From: Marivibrio halodurans
GTDB lineage: Bacteria > Pseudomonadota > Alphaproteobacteria > UBA8366 > Aestuariispiraceae
Length of the DNA stretch: 64,000 nt
Assembly (NCBI RefSeq): GCF_017963645.1
Contig: NZ_JAGMWN010000005.1
Span: 1 to 64,000 of the forward strand
Direction: 5' to 3'
The position numbers were made by a program, and so were the translations under genes. Below are positions 54,984-64,000 of the stretch, in pieces (position 1 is the stretch's first letter; each line of letters starts with the position of its first letter). The notes under the pieces were generated by a model. The model did not search any database. It saw only the letters and a list, made by a program, of their open reading frames with translations, and was not told the DNA's origin.

Positions 54984-56936
54984 TTGACGTTGACGACCCC
55001 AACCCTCGACACGGTCCACCTGCCGGCCGATCTACGCCGCCTGCAGCCGGAGGAATTGCGGACGCTGGCGGACGAGTTGCGCCAGGCGACGATCCACGCC
55101 GTTTCCAAGACCGGCGGACATCTGGGCGCGGGCCTCGGCGTGGTCGAACTGACGGTGGCGCTCCACTACGTCTACGACACGCCCGCCGACAAGCTGATCT
55201 GGGATGTCGGGCACCAGTGCTATCCGCACAAGATCCTGACCGGCCGGCGCGACCGGATCGAAACGCTGCGCCAGGGCGGCGGCCTCTCCGGCTTCACCAA
55301 GCGGGACGAGAGCGAATACGACCCCTTCGGCGCGGCGCACAGCTCGACCTCGATCTCCGCCGGTCTCGGCATGGCGGTGGCGCGCGATCTGTCGGACGGC
55401 GACAACCACGTGGTCGCCGTCATCGGTGACGGCGCCATGTCCGCGGGCATGGCTTACGAGGCCCTCAACAACGCCGGCGCGATGCATTCCCGTCTGACCG
55501 TCATCCTTAACGACAACGATATGTCGATCGCGCCTCCCGTCGGCGCGATGAGCGCCTATCTCTCCCGCCTGCTCTCCTCCAAGCAGTATATGGGGCTGCG
55601 CGAATTCGGACGCGGCATCGCCGAACGGTTTCCCAAGCGCCTGGAACGCGCGATGGAGAAATGGGAGGAGTATGCGCGCGGCTTCGTCACCGGCGGCACG
55701 CTGTTCGAGGAGATGGGCTTCTACTATATCGGCCCGATCGACGGCCATAACCTCGACCATCTGCTGCCCGTCCTGAAGAACGTGCGAAACGCCAAGGACG
55801 CGGGCCCCGTCCTGATCCATGTCGTGACCCAGAAGGGCAAGGGCTACGACCCGGCCGAACAGTCGGCGGACAAGTATCACGGCGTGGCCAAGTTCGACGT
55901 CGTCACCGGCACCCAGAAGAAGGGCAAGCCCAACGCCCCGGCCTACACCAAGGTTTTCGGCCGTACGCTTTCCAAGCTTGCGGAGGCCGACGACAAGATC
56001 GTCGCCATCACCGCCGCCATGCCGTCGGGCACCGGCGTCGACATCTTCCAAGAGACACACCCGACGCGCAGCTTCGACGTCGGCATCGCCGAGCAGCATG
56101 GCGTCACCTTCGCCGCCGGCCTCGCCGCCGAAGGGTATAAGCCCTTCGCCGCGATCTATTCGACCTTCCTGCAGCGCGCCTATGATCAGGTGGTGCACGA
56201 TGTGGCGATCCAATCGCTGCCCGTGCGCTTCGCCATCGACCGGGCGGGTTATGTCGGCGCGGACGGGCAGACCCATTGCGGCGCCTTCGATGTCGCTTAT
56301 CTCTCCTGCCTGCCGAATTTCATCGTCATGGCCCCGTCCGACGAGGCGGAACTGGCCGCCATGGTCGCCACCCAGGTCGGGATCGACGACCGGCCATCGG
56401 CCGTGCGTTATCCGCGCGGCGAGGGTGTCGGCGTCGAAATGCCGGAACACCCCGCCCCGCTGGAAATCGGCAAGGGCCGCATCGTCCGCCAGGGCGCGAA
56501 GGGCGCGCGCGGCGCGGTCGCGATCCTCTCCCTCGGCAATCGCCTACAGGACGCGCTGGCCGCCGCCGACCGGTTGGGAGCGCGCGGCCTCGTCACCACG
56601 GTGGCGGATGCCCGCTTCGTCAAGCCGCTGGACGGCGACCTGATCCGGCAATTGGCGGAAAGCCACGACCTCCTCATGGTGATCGAGGAAGCCTCCATCG
56701 GCGGTTTCGGCAGCCATGTGCTCGACTTCCTGGCGCGCAACGACCTGATGAAGGGGCTGGCCGTGCGCCCGATGGCCATGCCGGATCGCTTCCTCGACCA
56801 GGACAAGCCGGAGGAGCAGGTGCGCCTCGCCGGCCTCGACGCCGACGCGATCGTCGCCACCGCCCTCGACGCCCTCGGCATAGACGCCGGCGATCGAGGG
56901 AACAGCGACGACAAGGACGCCCCCGCCCGGGCCTGA
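54984..56936 (+). CDS. dxs: 1-deoxy-D-xylulose-5-phosphate synthase
   Basis: 650 residues. Thiamine-dependent condensation of pyruvate and glyceraldehyde 3-phosphate, entry to the MEP isoprenoid pathway. [20 protein letters not shown] at the start, diphosphate/Mg site [18 protein letters not shown], transketolase segments [19 protein letters not shown] (catalytic Glu) and [23 protein letters not shown] at 54984 was chosen because GAGGAG stands seven bases ahead; the frame is open to 54924. No TPP riboswitch is seen upstream. Confidence 0.95.
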   Translation: MTLTTPTLDTVHLPADLRRLQPEELRTLADELRQATIHAVSKTGGHLGAGLGVVELTVALHYVYDTPADKLIWDVGHQCYPHKILTGRRDRIETLRQGGGLSGFTKRDESEYDPFGAAHSSTSISAGLGMAVARDLSDGDNHVVAVIGDGAMSAGMAYEALNNAGAMHSRLTVILNDNDMSIAPPVGAMSAYLSRLLSSKQYMGLREFGRGIAERFPKRLERAMEKWEEYARGFVTGGTLFEEMGFYYIGPIDGHNLDHLLPVLKNVRNAKDAGPVLIHVVTQKGKGYDPAEQSADKYHGVAKFDVVTGTQKKGKPNAPAYTKVFGRTLSKLAEADDKIVAITAAMPSGTGVDIFQETHPTRSFDVGIAEQHGVTFAAGLAAEGYKPFAAIYSTFLQRAYDQVVHDVAIQSLPVRFAIDRAGYVGADGQTHCGAFDVAYLSCLPNFIVMAPSDEAELAAMVATQVGIDDRPSAVRYPRGEGVGVEMPEHPAPLEIGKGRIVRQGAKGARGAVAILSLGNRLQDALAAADRLGARGLVTTVADARFVKPLDGDLIRQLAESHDLLMVIEEASIGGFGSHVLDFLARNDLMKGLAVRPMAMPDRFLDQDKPEEQVRLAGLDADAIVATALDALGIDAGDRGNSDDKDAPARA

Positions 56937-56940
56937 CGTC

Positions 56941-56978
56941 GAAGCGCGGTCCCCGAAAGGAGGCCGCGTTTCATTTTG
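56941..56978 (+). terminator. terminator of dxs
   Basis: GAAGCGCGG and CCGCGTTTC pair with one G-T wobble over a 14-base loop, followed by ATTTTG, four bases after the dxs stop codon. Confidence 0.65.
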
Positions 56979-57053
56979 TGGTCTTCACCTTGTTCACGGA
57001 AAGACCGCAACCCTGGCGCAATCCGATGACCACGCCAGCAGAGTGTAGCCGAC

Positions 57054-57080
57054 TAGAGCATGAAGATATGATGCGGCCCC
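57054..57080. repeat. diverged single copy of the inverted-repeat end seen at 63284
   Basis: Begins TAGAGCATGA and agrees with the 27-base arm at 63284-63310 at about 21 positions. Non-coding, between dxs and the YbaN-like gene. Only one arm is present. Confidence 0.55.
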
Positions 57081-57181
57081 GCCGCACGCCTCGTCGACGG
57101 CGCGTCGGGCTTGCCGCCGGGGGACGGGCGCGATAGCCAAGGGATGTTTCGCCTGTTTCCCTGGGGAGCGGAAGCCCGCCC

Positions 57182-57574
57182 GTGACCGACGCCGCGCGCC
57201 GACATCTTTTCTTCGCGATCGGTATCGTCGCCACCGCGCTCGGCTTCGTCGGCGTGGCCTTGCCGATCATGCCGACGGTGCCGTTCCTGATCGTGGCGGT
57301 CTGGGCCTTCTCGCGGTCGAGCCGCCGGTTCCACGATTGGCTCTATCACCATCCCACCTATGGTCCGACGCTTCGCCGATGGGACAAATATCGGGTGATC
57401 CCGCCACTGGCGAAGCTGTGGTCCGTGTTGGCGATGGCCGGCGGGCTGACGCTGACGGCGCTGTTCACCGAGGTTCCCGCCTGGGCCGTGGTCGGCGCGG
57501 CGGTCGCGATGACGGCGGTCGGGATCTATATCTGCACGCGCCCGTCCCGCCCGCCGCCCGGAGCCGGCATATAG
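57182..57574 (+). CDS. YbaN/DUF454 family inner-membrane protein
   Basis: 130 residues with about four hydrophobic helices. The N-terminus LFFAIGIVATALGFVGVALP-IMPTVPFL and AVWAFSRSSRRFHDWLYHHP contain the LGxxGxxLPxxPTxPFL and FHxWLxxHP motifs of DUF454. Function of the family is unknown. GTG start at 57182 preceded by GGGGAG at some distance. It stands alone between dxs and the MATE gene. Confidence 0.88.
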   Translation: MTDAARRHLFFAIGIVATALGFVGVALPIMPTVPFLIVAVWAFSRSSRRFHDWLYHHPTYGPTLRRWDKYRVIPPLAKLWSVLAMAGGLTLTALFTEVPAWAVVGAAVAMTAVGIYICTRPSRPPPGAGI

Positions 57575-57650
57575 CGGCCGATAGATAGCGCGGCGCGGGC
57601 CGGCGCGCGGCGCTTTAAATTCCCGGGAATTTCCCCCATAAGCCACCGCC

Positions 57651-59066
57651 ATGAGCAAGCCGACGGCCATCGACAATCTGGATGCGCGCGGGGAAACCCG
57701 CGCGATGCTGACGCTTGCCTGGCCGATCGCGGGGTCGATGCTGCTGCTGATCGCGACGGACACGGTCGATGTGGTGATGATCGGCCATCTGGGGGAACGG
57801 GAGTTGGCGGCGGCGGCGCTGGGCTTCAACTTCGCGATCCTCTTCATCCTGTTCGCCGTCGGCTCGATGAGCGCGGTGGCCGCGCTGGGCGCGCAGGCGA
57901 TCGGCGCGGGCGATGCGCGCGGCGTGCGCCGCACCATGCGCCAGGGCGTGTGGTTCGCGGTGCTGGCGAGCGGACCGTGCGTCGCGATCATGTTGCAGGG
58001 GGAGGCTATCCTGATCGCGCTGGGTCAGGACCCGGGCCTCGCGGCATTGGCGCAGACCTATCTCGACTATTTCGCCTGGACGCTGGTGCCGGTGTTCCTG
58101 ATCATCGTCTTCCGCAACACCATGGCGGCGTTCGAGGTGGTGCGCCCCGGCCTCTATTTCATCATGGCGATGGTGCCGCTCAACGTCGCGCTCAACTGGG
58201 TGTTGATGTTCGGCGGGCTGGGGCTGGTGGCGCCGATGGGGCTGCCGGGGGCCTCGCTCTCCACCCTGATCGCGGAGAGCATCGGCGTCCTGCTCTATAT
58301 CGTCTATCTACTCCGCGCACCGAAGTTCCGCGCCATGGCGCTGTTCCGCAATTTCCACCGGCCGGATTGGCCGCGCTTCCGCTCGCTGTGCCGGATCGGC
58401 CTGCCGGCCGGCGGCCTCGCGATGGTGGAACATGGGATGTTCGTCATCGCCGCCCTGCTGATGGGCGTCATCGGGACGACGCAGCTCGCCGCCTTTCACA
58501 TCGCGACCCAGGTGATCTCGATGATCTTCGTCGTCGCCTTCGGCATCTCCCAGGCGGCGTCGATCCGGATCGGCGGGGCCGCCGGGGCGCGCGACCTGCC
58601 GTTGGTGCGCTGGCGCGGGCGGCTCGCCTTCCGGCTGACGGCGGTGCTGATGGGGCTGCTCGGCGTCGTGTTATGGCTGGGCGCGGAGGAGATCTTCGCC
58701 CTCTTCGTCAACGACGCCGACCCGAAGGCGGCGGAGTTGATCCGCATGGGGGCCGGCTATCTGACGATCGCCGCCGTCTTCCAACTGGTCGACGGGTTGC
58801 AGATCGTCGCCTGCGGCGTGCTGCGGGGCCTCAACGACACGGTGGCGGCACTGTGGCTCGGCCTCGTCGGCTATATCGCGGCGGGGGTGGGCTTCGCCTG
58901 GCTTTTCGCCTTCCCGCTGGCAATGGGCGGGGACGGGGTGATCTACGGCCTGTCGGTCGGGCTGGCGATGGTGGCGGCGCTGGCGCTGGCGCGCTTCCAT
59001 CTGCTGACCCGAAGCGAGGGGGTAGCCTTCCGCCGACTGCTGCGCGAGGAGGCGCCCGCGGCATGA
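57651..59066 (+). CDS. MATE family efflux transporter
   Basis: 471 residues with twelve hydrophobic segments in two halves. Starts with ARGETRAMLTLAWPIAGSML, then VDVVMIGHLGERELAAAALG, a hallmark of the NorM-like branch; the second half has LPAGGLAMVEHGMFVIAALL. It should export cationic or aromatic compounds using Na+ or H+. Its stop overlaps the tlyA start (ATGA). Its insertion between dxs and tlyA separates two genes commonly close in alphaproteobacteria. Confidence 0.93.
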   Translation: MSKPTAIDNLDARGETRAMLTLAWPIAGSMLLLIATDTVDVVMIGHLGERELAAAALGFNFAILFILFAVGSMSAVAALGAQAIGAGDARGVRRTMRQGVWFAVLASGPCVAIMLQGEAILIALGQDPGLAALAQTYLDYFAWTLVPVFLIIVFRNTMAAFEVVRPGLYFIMAMVPLNVALNWVLMFGGLGLVAPMGLPGASLSTLIAESIGVLLYIVYLLRAPKFRAMALFRNFHRPDWPRFRSLCRIGLPAGGLAMVEHGMFVIAALLMGVIGTTQLAAFHIATQVISMIFVVAFGISQAASIRIGGAAGARDLPLVRWRGRLAFRLTAVLMGLLGVVLWLGAEEIFALFVNDADPKAAELIRMGAGYLTIAAVFQLVDGLQIVACGVLRGLNDTVAALWLGLVGYIAAGVGFAWLFAFPLAMGGDGVIYGLSVGLAMVAALALARFHLLTRSEGVAFRRLLREEAPAA

Positions 59067-59821
59067 GCGCGTCGAAACCCTCGAAGCAACGCGCCGATCA
59101 GGCGCTGGTCGATCGCGGGCTGGTGGAAACGCGTAGCAAGGCGCAGGCCCTGATCATGGCCGGCAAGGTCTTCACCGGCGAGCAACGGGTCGAGAAACCC
59201 GGCCAGCCGATCGCGGCGGACAAGCCGCTCGACGTGCGCGGCCAGGACCACCCCTGGGTCAGTCGCGGCGGGTTGAAGCTGGAAAAGGGTCTCGCCGCCT
59301 TCGCCATCGACCCGGCGGGCATGACGGCGATCGATGTCGGCGCCTCCACCGGCGGCTTCACGGACGTGTTGTTGCAGAATGGCGCGGCGCATGTCCATGC
59401 GGTCGATGTCGGGCGCGGTCAGCTTCACTGGAAGCTGCGCCAGGACGACCGCGTCACCGTGCTGGAGAGCCGCAACGCCCGCCAATTGACGGCGGAGGAT
59501 GTGCCGGAGCCTGTCGATATCGTCGTCTGCGACGCGAGCTTCATCGGGCTGGAGAAGGTGCTGCCCGCCGCGTTGGCGCGCACCAAGCCGGAAGCGTGGC
59601 TGGTCGCCCTCATCAAGCCGCAGTTCCAGGTCGGCAAGGGGGAGGTCGGCAAGGGCGGCGTGGTGCGCGACCCGGCCCTGCATGAACGAGTGTGCGGGGA
59701 GGTCTCCGACTGGCTCGCCGCCCTGCCCGGCTGGCATGTCCTGGGCTTCGCGGAAAGCCCGATCACCGGCCCCCAGGGCAATGTCGAATTCCTGATTGGC
59801 GGGCGCAAGCGGGCCGGATAG
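59063..59821 (+). CDS. tlyA: TlyA family rRNA methyltransferase/haemolysin
   Basis: 252 residues. Residues 1-60 form an S4 RNA-binding domain (QRADQALVDRGLVETRSKAQ, ALIMAGKVF); residues 75-245 an FtsJ-like methyltransferase with SAM motif AIDVGASTGGFTDVLLQNGA, and catalytic K-D-K-type residues in WVSRGGLKLEKGL and ALIKPQFQVGKGEV. TlyA makes 2'-O-methylcytidine in 16S and 23S rRNA and affects capreomycin sensitivity. The ATG overlaps the MATE stop by four bases. Confidence 0.93.
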   Translation: MSASKPSKQRADQALVDRGLVETRSKAQALIMAGKVFTGEQRVEKPGQPIAADKPLDVRGQDHPWVSRGGLKLEKGLAAFAIDPAGMTAIDVGASTGGFTDVLLQNGAAHVHAVDVGRGQLHWKLRQDDRVTVLESRNARQLTAEDVPEPVDIVVCDASFIGLEKVLPAALARTKPEAWLVALIKPQFQVGKGEVGKGGVVRDPALHERVCGEVSDWLAALPGWHVLGFAESPITGPQGNVEFLIGGRKRAG

Positions 59822-59847
59822 CGGCCCGACGCCCTTTCCCGGTTGCC

Positions 59848-61629
59848 CTACCGCGCCACCCGGATCGGCGGCATGGCAAGCGGCCCGGCGGCCAGCGCGC
59901 GGAAGGGCGCGAGATCGCCCGTCACCGCCTCCACCTCCCGGCCGAGGATGCGCGCGCCCGCCGTGGCGACGAGGTCGTCGAACCCGCCCCCGCCATCGAC
60001 CCACTCCACCGCGCGCTCCCAGGGCGATTTGGGCTCCGGCATCAGCCGCAGGTCGAGCGGCGCGTCGGCCGGCAAGTCGAGCGCGCCGCGCACCTCCGCC
60101 ACGGCTTGCGAGAAGCCGCCCAGCGCATCGACGAGGCCGACATCGACCGCGTCCTCCCCCAGCCAGACCCGCCCACGCGCGGCCCGGTCGATCCCGGCAT
60201 CGTCCAGGCCCCGCGCCCGCGCGACATGGCCGGTGAAGCCGTCATAGACCGAATCCAGCATGGCGTCGAAGCGCGCCCGCTCGCCCGCGTCGAAACGGTC
60301 GACGAAGCTCCACATCCCGGCATTCTCGCCCGCCGCGATGCTGTCCCATTCGACGCCAAGGCGGTTCCACAACTCGCGCGTGGCGAGCTTGCCGGAATAG
60401 ACGCCGATGGAGCCGGTGAGGGTTCCGGGCGAGGCGACGATGCGGCTCGCGTCCAGGCTGACCATATAGCCGCCCGAGCCCGCGACATCCCCCATTGAGA
60501 CGATGACGGGCTTACCCGCCTCGACCAACCGGCGCACTTCCCGCCGCACCATGTCGGAGGGACCGTAGGCGCCGCCCGGGCTTTCCACCCGGAAGAGGAC
60601 GGCGGCGATGCCCGCATCCTCCCGCGCGTCGGCGAGCGCCTGGGCGACCGCATGCGGGGCGAAACCGCGCGGGCCGAACAGCGGATTGCCCGAGCCTTCC
60701 TCCGGCGTGATCGGCCCGACGCCATAGATCAGGGCGACGGATTTCTCCGCCGTCCCCTCCACATCCGCGCGGGCCACGGCGAGATACTGCCCGGGATGGA
60801 CGTGACGCGCCTGCCCCCCGACCGCCGCGTCCACGGCCGCCAACATCTCGTCGCGATAGCCGAGGCGATCGACGAGGCCGACATCGCGCGCCTCCGCCGC
60901 GAGGAAGGGGCCCGCATCCACCAGCCCGCGCACGCCCGCGGGGTCGAGGCCGCGATTGAGGGCGACGATCCCGCTCAACTGACGGACCCAGCCGTCGACC
61001 ACGCGACGCAGGGATGCCTCGACCGGCGGCGAGAAATCGCGCCGGATCAGCGGATCGATACCACCTTTATATTCGTGGCGCTGGCCGACCTCGGCCTCGA
61101 TATCGAGATCCGCCAACGCTTCCGCGAAGAAGGGCGATTCGATCGCGATGCCGGAGAAACCGACCCCGCCCGAAGGCTGCAGCCACAGATCGTCGAAGGC
61201 CGTCGCCACGGCGACATCCGGCATCTGATCGCCGAGCGCGCCCAGATCCTCCGCGAAGGCGATCGCGGGCTTGCCGCTCTCCCGGAAATGGCGGATGGCC
61301 TCGGCCAGTTCCTGCGCCTCCGCGACGCCAAGCCCGGCCCCGCCGACCGAGGCGACCAATGCCTTGATCCCCGCATCGTCGCGCGCGCGCTCGATGGCCT
61401 CGACCATCTCGCGCAGGCTGGGGGCGGGATCGGTGTCGAAGAAGGGGGGATCGCCCGGCTTTTCCAAGGGTGCGACGGTCAGGTCGAGGCTGAGGACCGC
61501 GTTCTCCGGCAGGGTCGGGTCGTCCTGGCGCACGGAAAGGGTGAAGGCCGTGACCGCGAGTAGCAGAACGGCGAATAATCCACCGAAAATCGCGAAAAGC
61601 CATAGCGTGAAGCGACCGAAGGCGCGCAT
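59848..61629 (-). CDS. sppA: signal peptide peptidase SppA, 67-kDa type
   Basis: 593 residues, two ClpP-like repeats, as in E. coli SppA. An N-terminal membrane anchor LWLFAIFGGLFAVLLLAVTA is followed by the first repeat (about 60-300), containing the Lys base, and the second (310-560) with VALIYGVGPITPEEGSGN, VESPGGAYGPSDMVRREVRR and GDVAGSGGYMVSLDASRIVA, where the Ser nucleophile lies in SGGY. It degrades signal peptides in the inner membrane. It converges with tlyA, 26 bases apart. Confidence 0.93.
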   Translation of the reverse strand: MRAFGRFTLWLFAIFGGLFAVLLLAVTAFTLSVRQDDPTLPENAVLSLDLTVAPLEKPGDPPFFDTDPAPSLREMVEAIERARDDAGIKALVASVGGAGLGVAEAQELAEAIRHFRESGKPAIAFAEDLGALGDQMPDVAVATAFDDLWLQPSGGVGFSGIAIESPFFAEALADLDIEAEVGQRHEYKGGIDPLIRRDFSPPVEASLRRVVDGWVRQLSGIVALNRGLDPAGVRGLVDAGPFLAAEARDVGLVDRLGYRDEMLAAVDAAVGGQARHVHPGQYLAVARADVEGTAEKSVALIYGVGPITPEEGSGNPLFGPRGFAPHAVAQALADAREDAGIAAVLFRVESPGGAYGPSDMVRREVRRLVEAGKPVIVSMGDVAGSGGYMVSLDASRIVASPGTLTGSIGVYSGKLATRELWNRLGVEWDSIAAGENAGMWSFVDRFDAGERARFDAMLDSVYDGFTGHVARARGLDDAGIDRAARGRVWLGEDAVDVGLVDALGGFSQAVAEVRGALDLPADAPLDLRLMPEPKSPWERAVEWVDGGGGFDDLVATAGARILGREVEAVTGDLAPFRALAAGPLAMPPIRVAR

Positions 61630-61789
61630 CCATCCTCCTCCGCGCCGCCGGGTGGCGACGCCATCGGGTTATCGGGTCGGGGACGATCCCGGGGCGATCC
61701 TATCCCCCAAGGCCGCCTATCACGGCGCCCACCGGTCATGCGCCGTATCGGATTGGGAGATGCCGCATGGCCGACCACCGGGCAAGGGG

Positions 61790-63175
61790 TCATGCAGTCG
61801 CGGTTGCGCCGTCCGCCCTCACCTCCCCCGTATCGAGCGCCCGGCAGCAGGCGAGGGTCCAGCGCTCCTCCGGCCGGGCGGCCAGCCGCTCGGATATCAG
61901 GGCGCGGGCCAGCGCGTCGCGCCCATCGGCGAGCGCCGCGCTCAACAACAGCCGCTCGAACACGTCGCGTTGGGCGTGGCTGCCGCCGATACGCAGGATT
62001 TCGGCGCGGGCGGGCAGTAGATGATCGACCGCCTCCCCCGGGCGGCCGGCGCGGCTGGCGCGCACCGCCTTGACGATGGCGGCACCGGCCGCCCGCCAGA
62101 CATGCGCGAAGGTGGTGTCCGGATGCGCCCGCATATGGGCCGCCTGAGCCGCTTCCAGCCGGTCCAGCGCATCGGCATGCCCCTCGCCGTCCCCGCCGTC
62201 GCCCGCCAACGCCATCGCGAAATGGCAGGTGGCGAAGACGAGGGCGTGCTCCTCCACCCGTTCCGCCGACAGGGCGGCGACCGGCGCCCAGCGGTCGCCG
62301 ACATCGACGCCCTCCTCCTCCAACCGCCAGAGGAGGGAGGCGGCGTTGGAGATATCGAGATAATCGCCCGCGACCTCGGTCCAGATATCGCGGTCATGGA
62401 TATCCAGTACGTCGTCATGCAGACCGAGGTCGAGCGCGAAGAGCGCCCGGTGCCAATGGGCATGGTGCTTGAAGTTATGAACGCCCGCCCATTCCCCCTT
62501 GAGCACGTCGAGCCAGCCATAGCCCTGGCCGGAATGGCCCTGCATCTCCATGACATGGGCGACGGCATGGGCGGCCCAGATATCGGTCGGGTCGATTTCG
62601 ATGGCGCGGCGCCCATGGCGCTCGGCCTCGGGATAGTGCCCCGCCTCCTCCAACGCGAAGGCGTAGGAGCCGAGGAGGTAGCCATAGCCCGGCATCGCCT
62701 CGGACCAGCCATGCAATGCCCGGGCGATGCCACCGCGCATCGCGGACGGTTGCCCCAGATAGAAGCGGTTGAGCTGCGCCAGCTTGATCGCGAACAGATC
62801 GCGCGGATGATCGATCAGGATCGCCTCCCACGCATCGCAGGCGGCACCCAGATCGCCCGCGACATAATGGCCGAGCGCCCCGGCATGCGCGCGTTCGCGC
62901 GCCGTCGTCTCGCCCGCCGCGATCACGGCCGATAACTGCGCGTGCGTCTTGGCGGCGGCCGCGTCCATCTTCGCGGTGGCGAACATCTTGAGGAAGGCCG
63001 TCTTGGCGGCGAGCGCCATCGGCATCTCCGCGTCCGCCTCGAAGACCGTCTTCATGCGGTCGCCGATATCCACGCGCATGCCGCAATAGGCCAGGATCGC
63101 GCCATCCAGCCGCGCGACCGCCGCCGCGTCGGCCGCCGTCACGTCGTGTCCCCAGCCATCCTTATGCAGTGCCAT
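61790..63175 (-). CDS. TTC38-like tetratricopeptide protein
   Basis: 461 residues of helical TPR-like repeats. The segments YLLGSYAFALEEAGHYPEAE, RHGRRAIEIDPTDIWAAHAV, HVMEMQGHSGQGYGWL and HWHRALFALDLGLHDDVLDI are characteristic of the family related to eukaryotic TTC38, with the conserved W-x-x-H-A-V-A-H-V-M-E-M and H-x-x-W-H. No enzyme activity is known. No signal peptide. It stands alone between sppA (same strand, 160 bases) and the inverted-repeat element. Confidence 0.85.
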   Translation of the reverse strand: MALHKDGWGHDVTAADAAAVARLDGAILAYCGMRVDIGDRMKTVFEADAEMPMALAAKTAFLKMFATAKMDAAAAKTHAQLSAVIAAGETTARERAHAGALGHYVAGDLGAACDAWEAILIDHPRDLFAIKLAQLNRFYLGQPSAMRGGIARALHGWSEAMPGYGYLLGSYAFALEEAGHYPEAERHGRRAIEIDPTDIWAAHAVAHVMEMQGHSGQGYGWLDVLKGEWAGVHNFKHHAHWHRALFALDLGLHDDVLDIHDRDIWTEVAGDYLDISNAASLLWRLEEEGVDVGDRWAPVAALSAERVEEHALVFATCHFAMALAGDGGDGEGHADALDRLEAAQAAHMRAHPDTTFAHVWRAAGAAIVKAVRASRAGRPGEAVDHLLPARAEILRIGGSHAQRDVFERLLLSAALADGRDALARALISERLAARPEERWTLACCRALDTGEVRADGATATA

Positions 63176-63283
63176 GCGCGTTCCGCTCCCTCGGGGCCCG
63201 GGTCGTCGGTCGGCCCGGCCGTCGCGGGGCCAGTGTAACCGTCGGGGCGCCGCGGGGCCACCATCCCCCTATCGCGCCCGTGC

Positions 63284-63560
63284 TAGAGCATGATGATTTC
63301 ATATGGACCCATCCGAGATCTTTTTTCCGGGTTTCCGGCAAGAAGAGGACGCGCGGGCGATGTGGGTCATCGTCAAGCGGCCTCGACGCGGTCCGGGAGC
63401 CCGGAAAATCGACCGAAGGCGCCGCTTTCGGCTCCCCTGGGGCATGGGGGCCAGCGTCGCGCCGCGCTTCCGATGCCCCGCATCGCCGCGCGCGGCGCTC
63501 CTAGCCCAAGAAACCGAAAGCGGCGTCTCGGGCGGGTCCATATGAAATCATCATGCTCTA
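63284..63560. mobile_element. 277-bp inverted-repeat element (MITE-like)
   Basis: The left end TAGAGCATGATGATTTCATA continuing to 63310 is repeated in perfect inverse at 63534-63560 (27 bp); with two mismatches the match extends to 35 bp per arm (63284-63318, 63526-63560). Each end begins with TA, as expected for TA target duplication by IS630/mariner-type transposases. The 200-base centre has no transposase. Frames on both strands begin MDP because the arm contains ATGGACCC; they are not genes. A diverged single arm is at 57054. Confidence 0.8.
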
Positions 63561-64000
63561 AAGAAACGCCTGCGCCGCGATCGCGGCATAACCCGCCCAA
63601 CCACCGGCCGGCAGGGCCGTCATGCCGCGCGCCATAAGCGGCGGCCGGTCGGCGACCCGGAACCCCATGCCCTGCAAACCGTCCGAAAGAGCCGTATGTC
63701 CGGCGGGTACGTCGATGCGCAAGGGGCCTTCATGCCCCGCCGCCAGGGCCGTGCTGAGTGCCAGCGCCGCCCGATCGTCGTCCGCCGCGATCGGACCCAG
63801 GATCAGCAGATCGCCCTGCCGCACGGCAAGCCCGTAGCCCGCGAGTCGGCCGGCCGCATCGAACAGGGTCGCCGCGCCCGCGGCCTGGGAAATGCGATGC
63901 TTCAGGAACCCGTCGCGCGCGCCGCCGAAAACCCGACGGTCGAGCCGCAGGACCGGGATCAGATCCGCCATGGCGATATGCGGGCCGAGGCGCCACCCCG
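63558..64000 (-). CDS. GNAT family acetyltransferase, partial (5' end outside window)
   Basis: The C-terminal 147 residues or so of a protein entering from the right: GWRLGPHIAMADLIPVLRLD, the FGGARDGFLKHRIS segment, RLAGYGLAVRQGDLLILGPI and FRVADRPPLMARGM match the C-terminal domain of two-domain GNAT proteins (Acetyltransf_18 type). The reading frame stays open to base 64000, so an ATG at 63971 is probably internal. The stop codon TAG (63558-63560) is made of the TA and first G of the inverted-repeat element, so the native end may have been replaced. Confidence 0.8.
   Translation of the reverse strand, partial: GWRLGPHIAMADLIPVLRLDRRVFGGARDGFLKHRISQAAGAATLFDAAGRLAGYGLAVRQGDLLILGPIAADDDRAALALSTALAAGHEGPLRIDVPAGHTALSDGLQGMGFRVADRPPLMARGMTALPAGGWAGYAAIAAQAFL

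Noticed and set aside
57053-57991. 312-codon minus-strand frame opposite the YbaN-like and MATE genes
   Set aside because: Covers parts of two real genes on the other strand; Ser/Arg/Pro-rich without motifs.
63290-63637. Frames inside the inverted-repeat element
   Set aside because: They arise on both strands from the ATGGACCC in each arm and have no protein features.

Overview
The window is high-GC DNA densely packed with genes, from the chromosome of an alphaproteobacterium, most likely of the Rhodospirillales type. The evidence is the gene content: ClpS-ClpA, MurA followed by a DUF2948 protein, histone-deacetylase-like/xseB/ispA/dxs/tlyA in one block, a class II DAHP synthase, DUF1489, DUF2336 and DUF3108 proteins. 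High GC makes long antisense reading frames common, and these were discarded. The assignment to a lineage is inference from gene content only.

Region 1 (about 400-16,850, minus strand): DUF1489 protein and a single-domain response regulator, then a 14-gene leucine-degradation (liu) cluster. Read in the direction of transcription it runs: MerR regulator LiuR, isovaleryl-CoA dehydrogenase, thiolase, SDR, a second acyl-CoA dehydrogenase, a protein with the exact signature motifs of halohydrin dehalogenases, a DsbA-fold isomerase-like protein, a GT2 glycosyltransferase, an AsnB-type asparagine synthase, methylcrotonyl-CoA carboxylase beta, methylglutaconyl-CoA hydratase, an AIG2-like protein, methylcrotonyl-CoA carboxylase alpha and HMG-CoA lyase. 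A perfect 16-bp palindrome upstream of liuR is the probable LiuR operator. The cluster encodes isovaleryl-CoA to acetyl-CoA plus acetoacetate; the embedded halohydrin-dehalogenase-like, AsnB and GT2 genes are not part of that pathway.

Region 2 (17,000-23,300): an orphan Cys-rich protein in a locally AT-richer patch, a DUF6614-like protein, a nucleoside deaminase, ClpA with an unusual Lys/acidic tail, ClpS, a long leader region, the periplasmic zinc protein ZinT with a Zur-like operator, and tRNA-Thr(GGT) with its terminator.

Region 3 (23,400-30,350): a promoter, a small conserved protein, murA and DUF2948; a minus-strand three-gene unit (unknown 113-aa protein, 114-aa protein, MarR regulator) preceded by a clear cobalamin riboswitch; a TerB-like protein; and a divergent Lrp/alanine dehydrogenase pair.

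Region 4 (30,350-50,400): nicotinate phosphoribosyltransferase, class II DAHP synthase, a MarR-GNAT fusion with a perfect operator over its start codon, a 2OG-Fe(II) oxygenase, a GNAT protein, an ABC-type substrate-binding protein, a DMT transporter, an Hsp70-like protein, glutathione reductase, a 2Fe-2S ferredoxin-like protein, a small secreted protein, a 2H phosphoesterase, glmS-glmU, gph, a DUF3108 protein, a CigR-like protein, tRNA-Val(CAC), and a repeat protein of unknown family.

Region 5 (50,600-64,000): DUF2336 protein, histone-deacetylase-like protein, the isoprenoid block xseB-ispA-(GNAT)-dxs, YbaN-like protein, MATE exporter overlapping tlyA, SppA, a TTC38-like TPR protein, a 277-bp inverted-repeat element, and a GNAT protein that runs off the right edge and takes its stop codon from that element.
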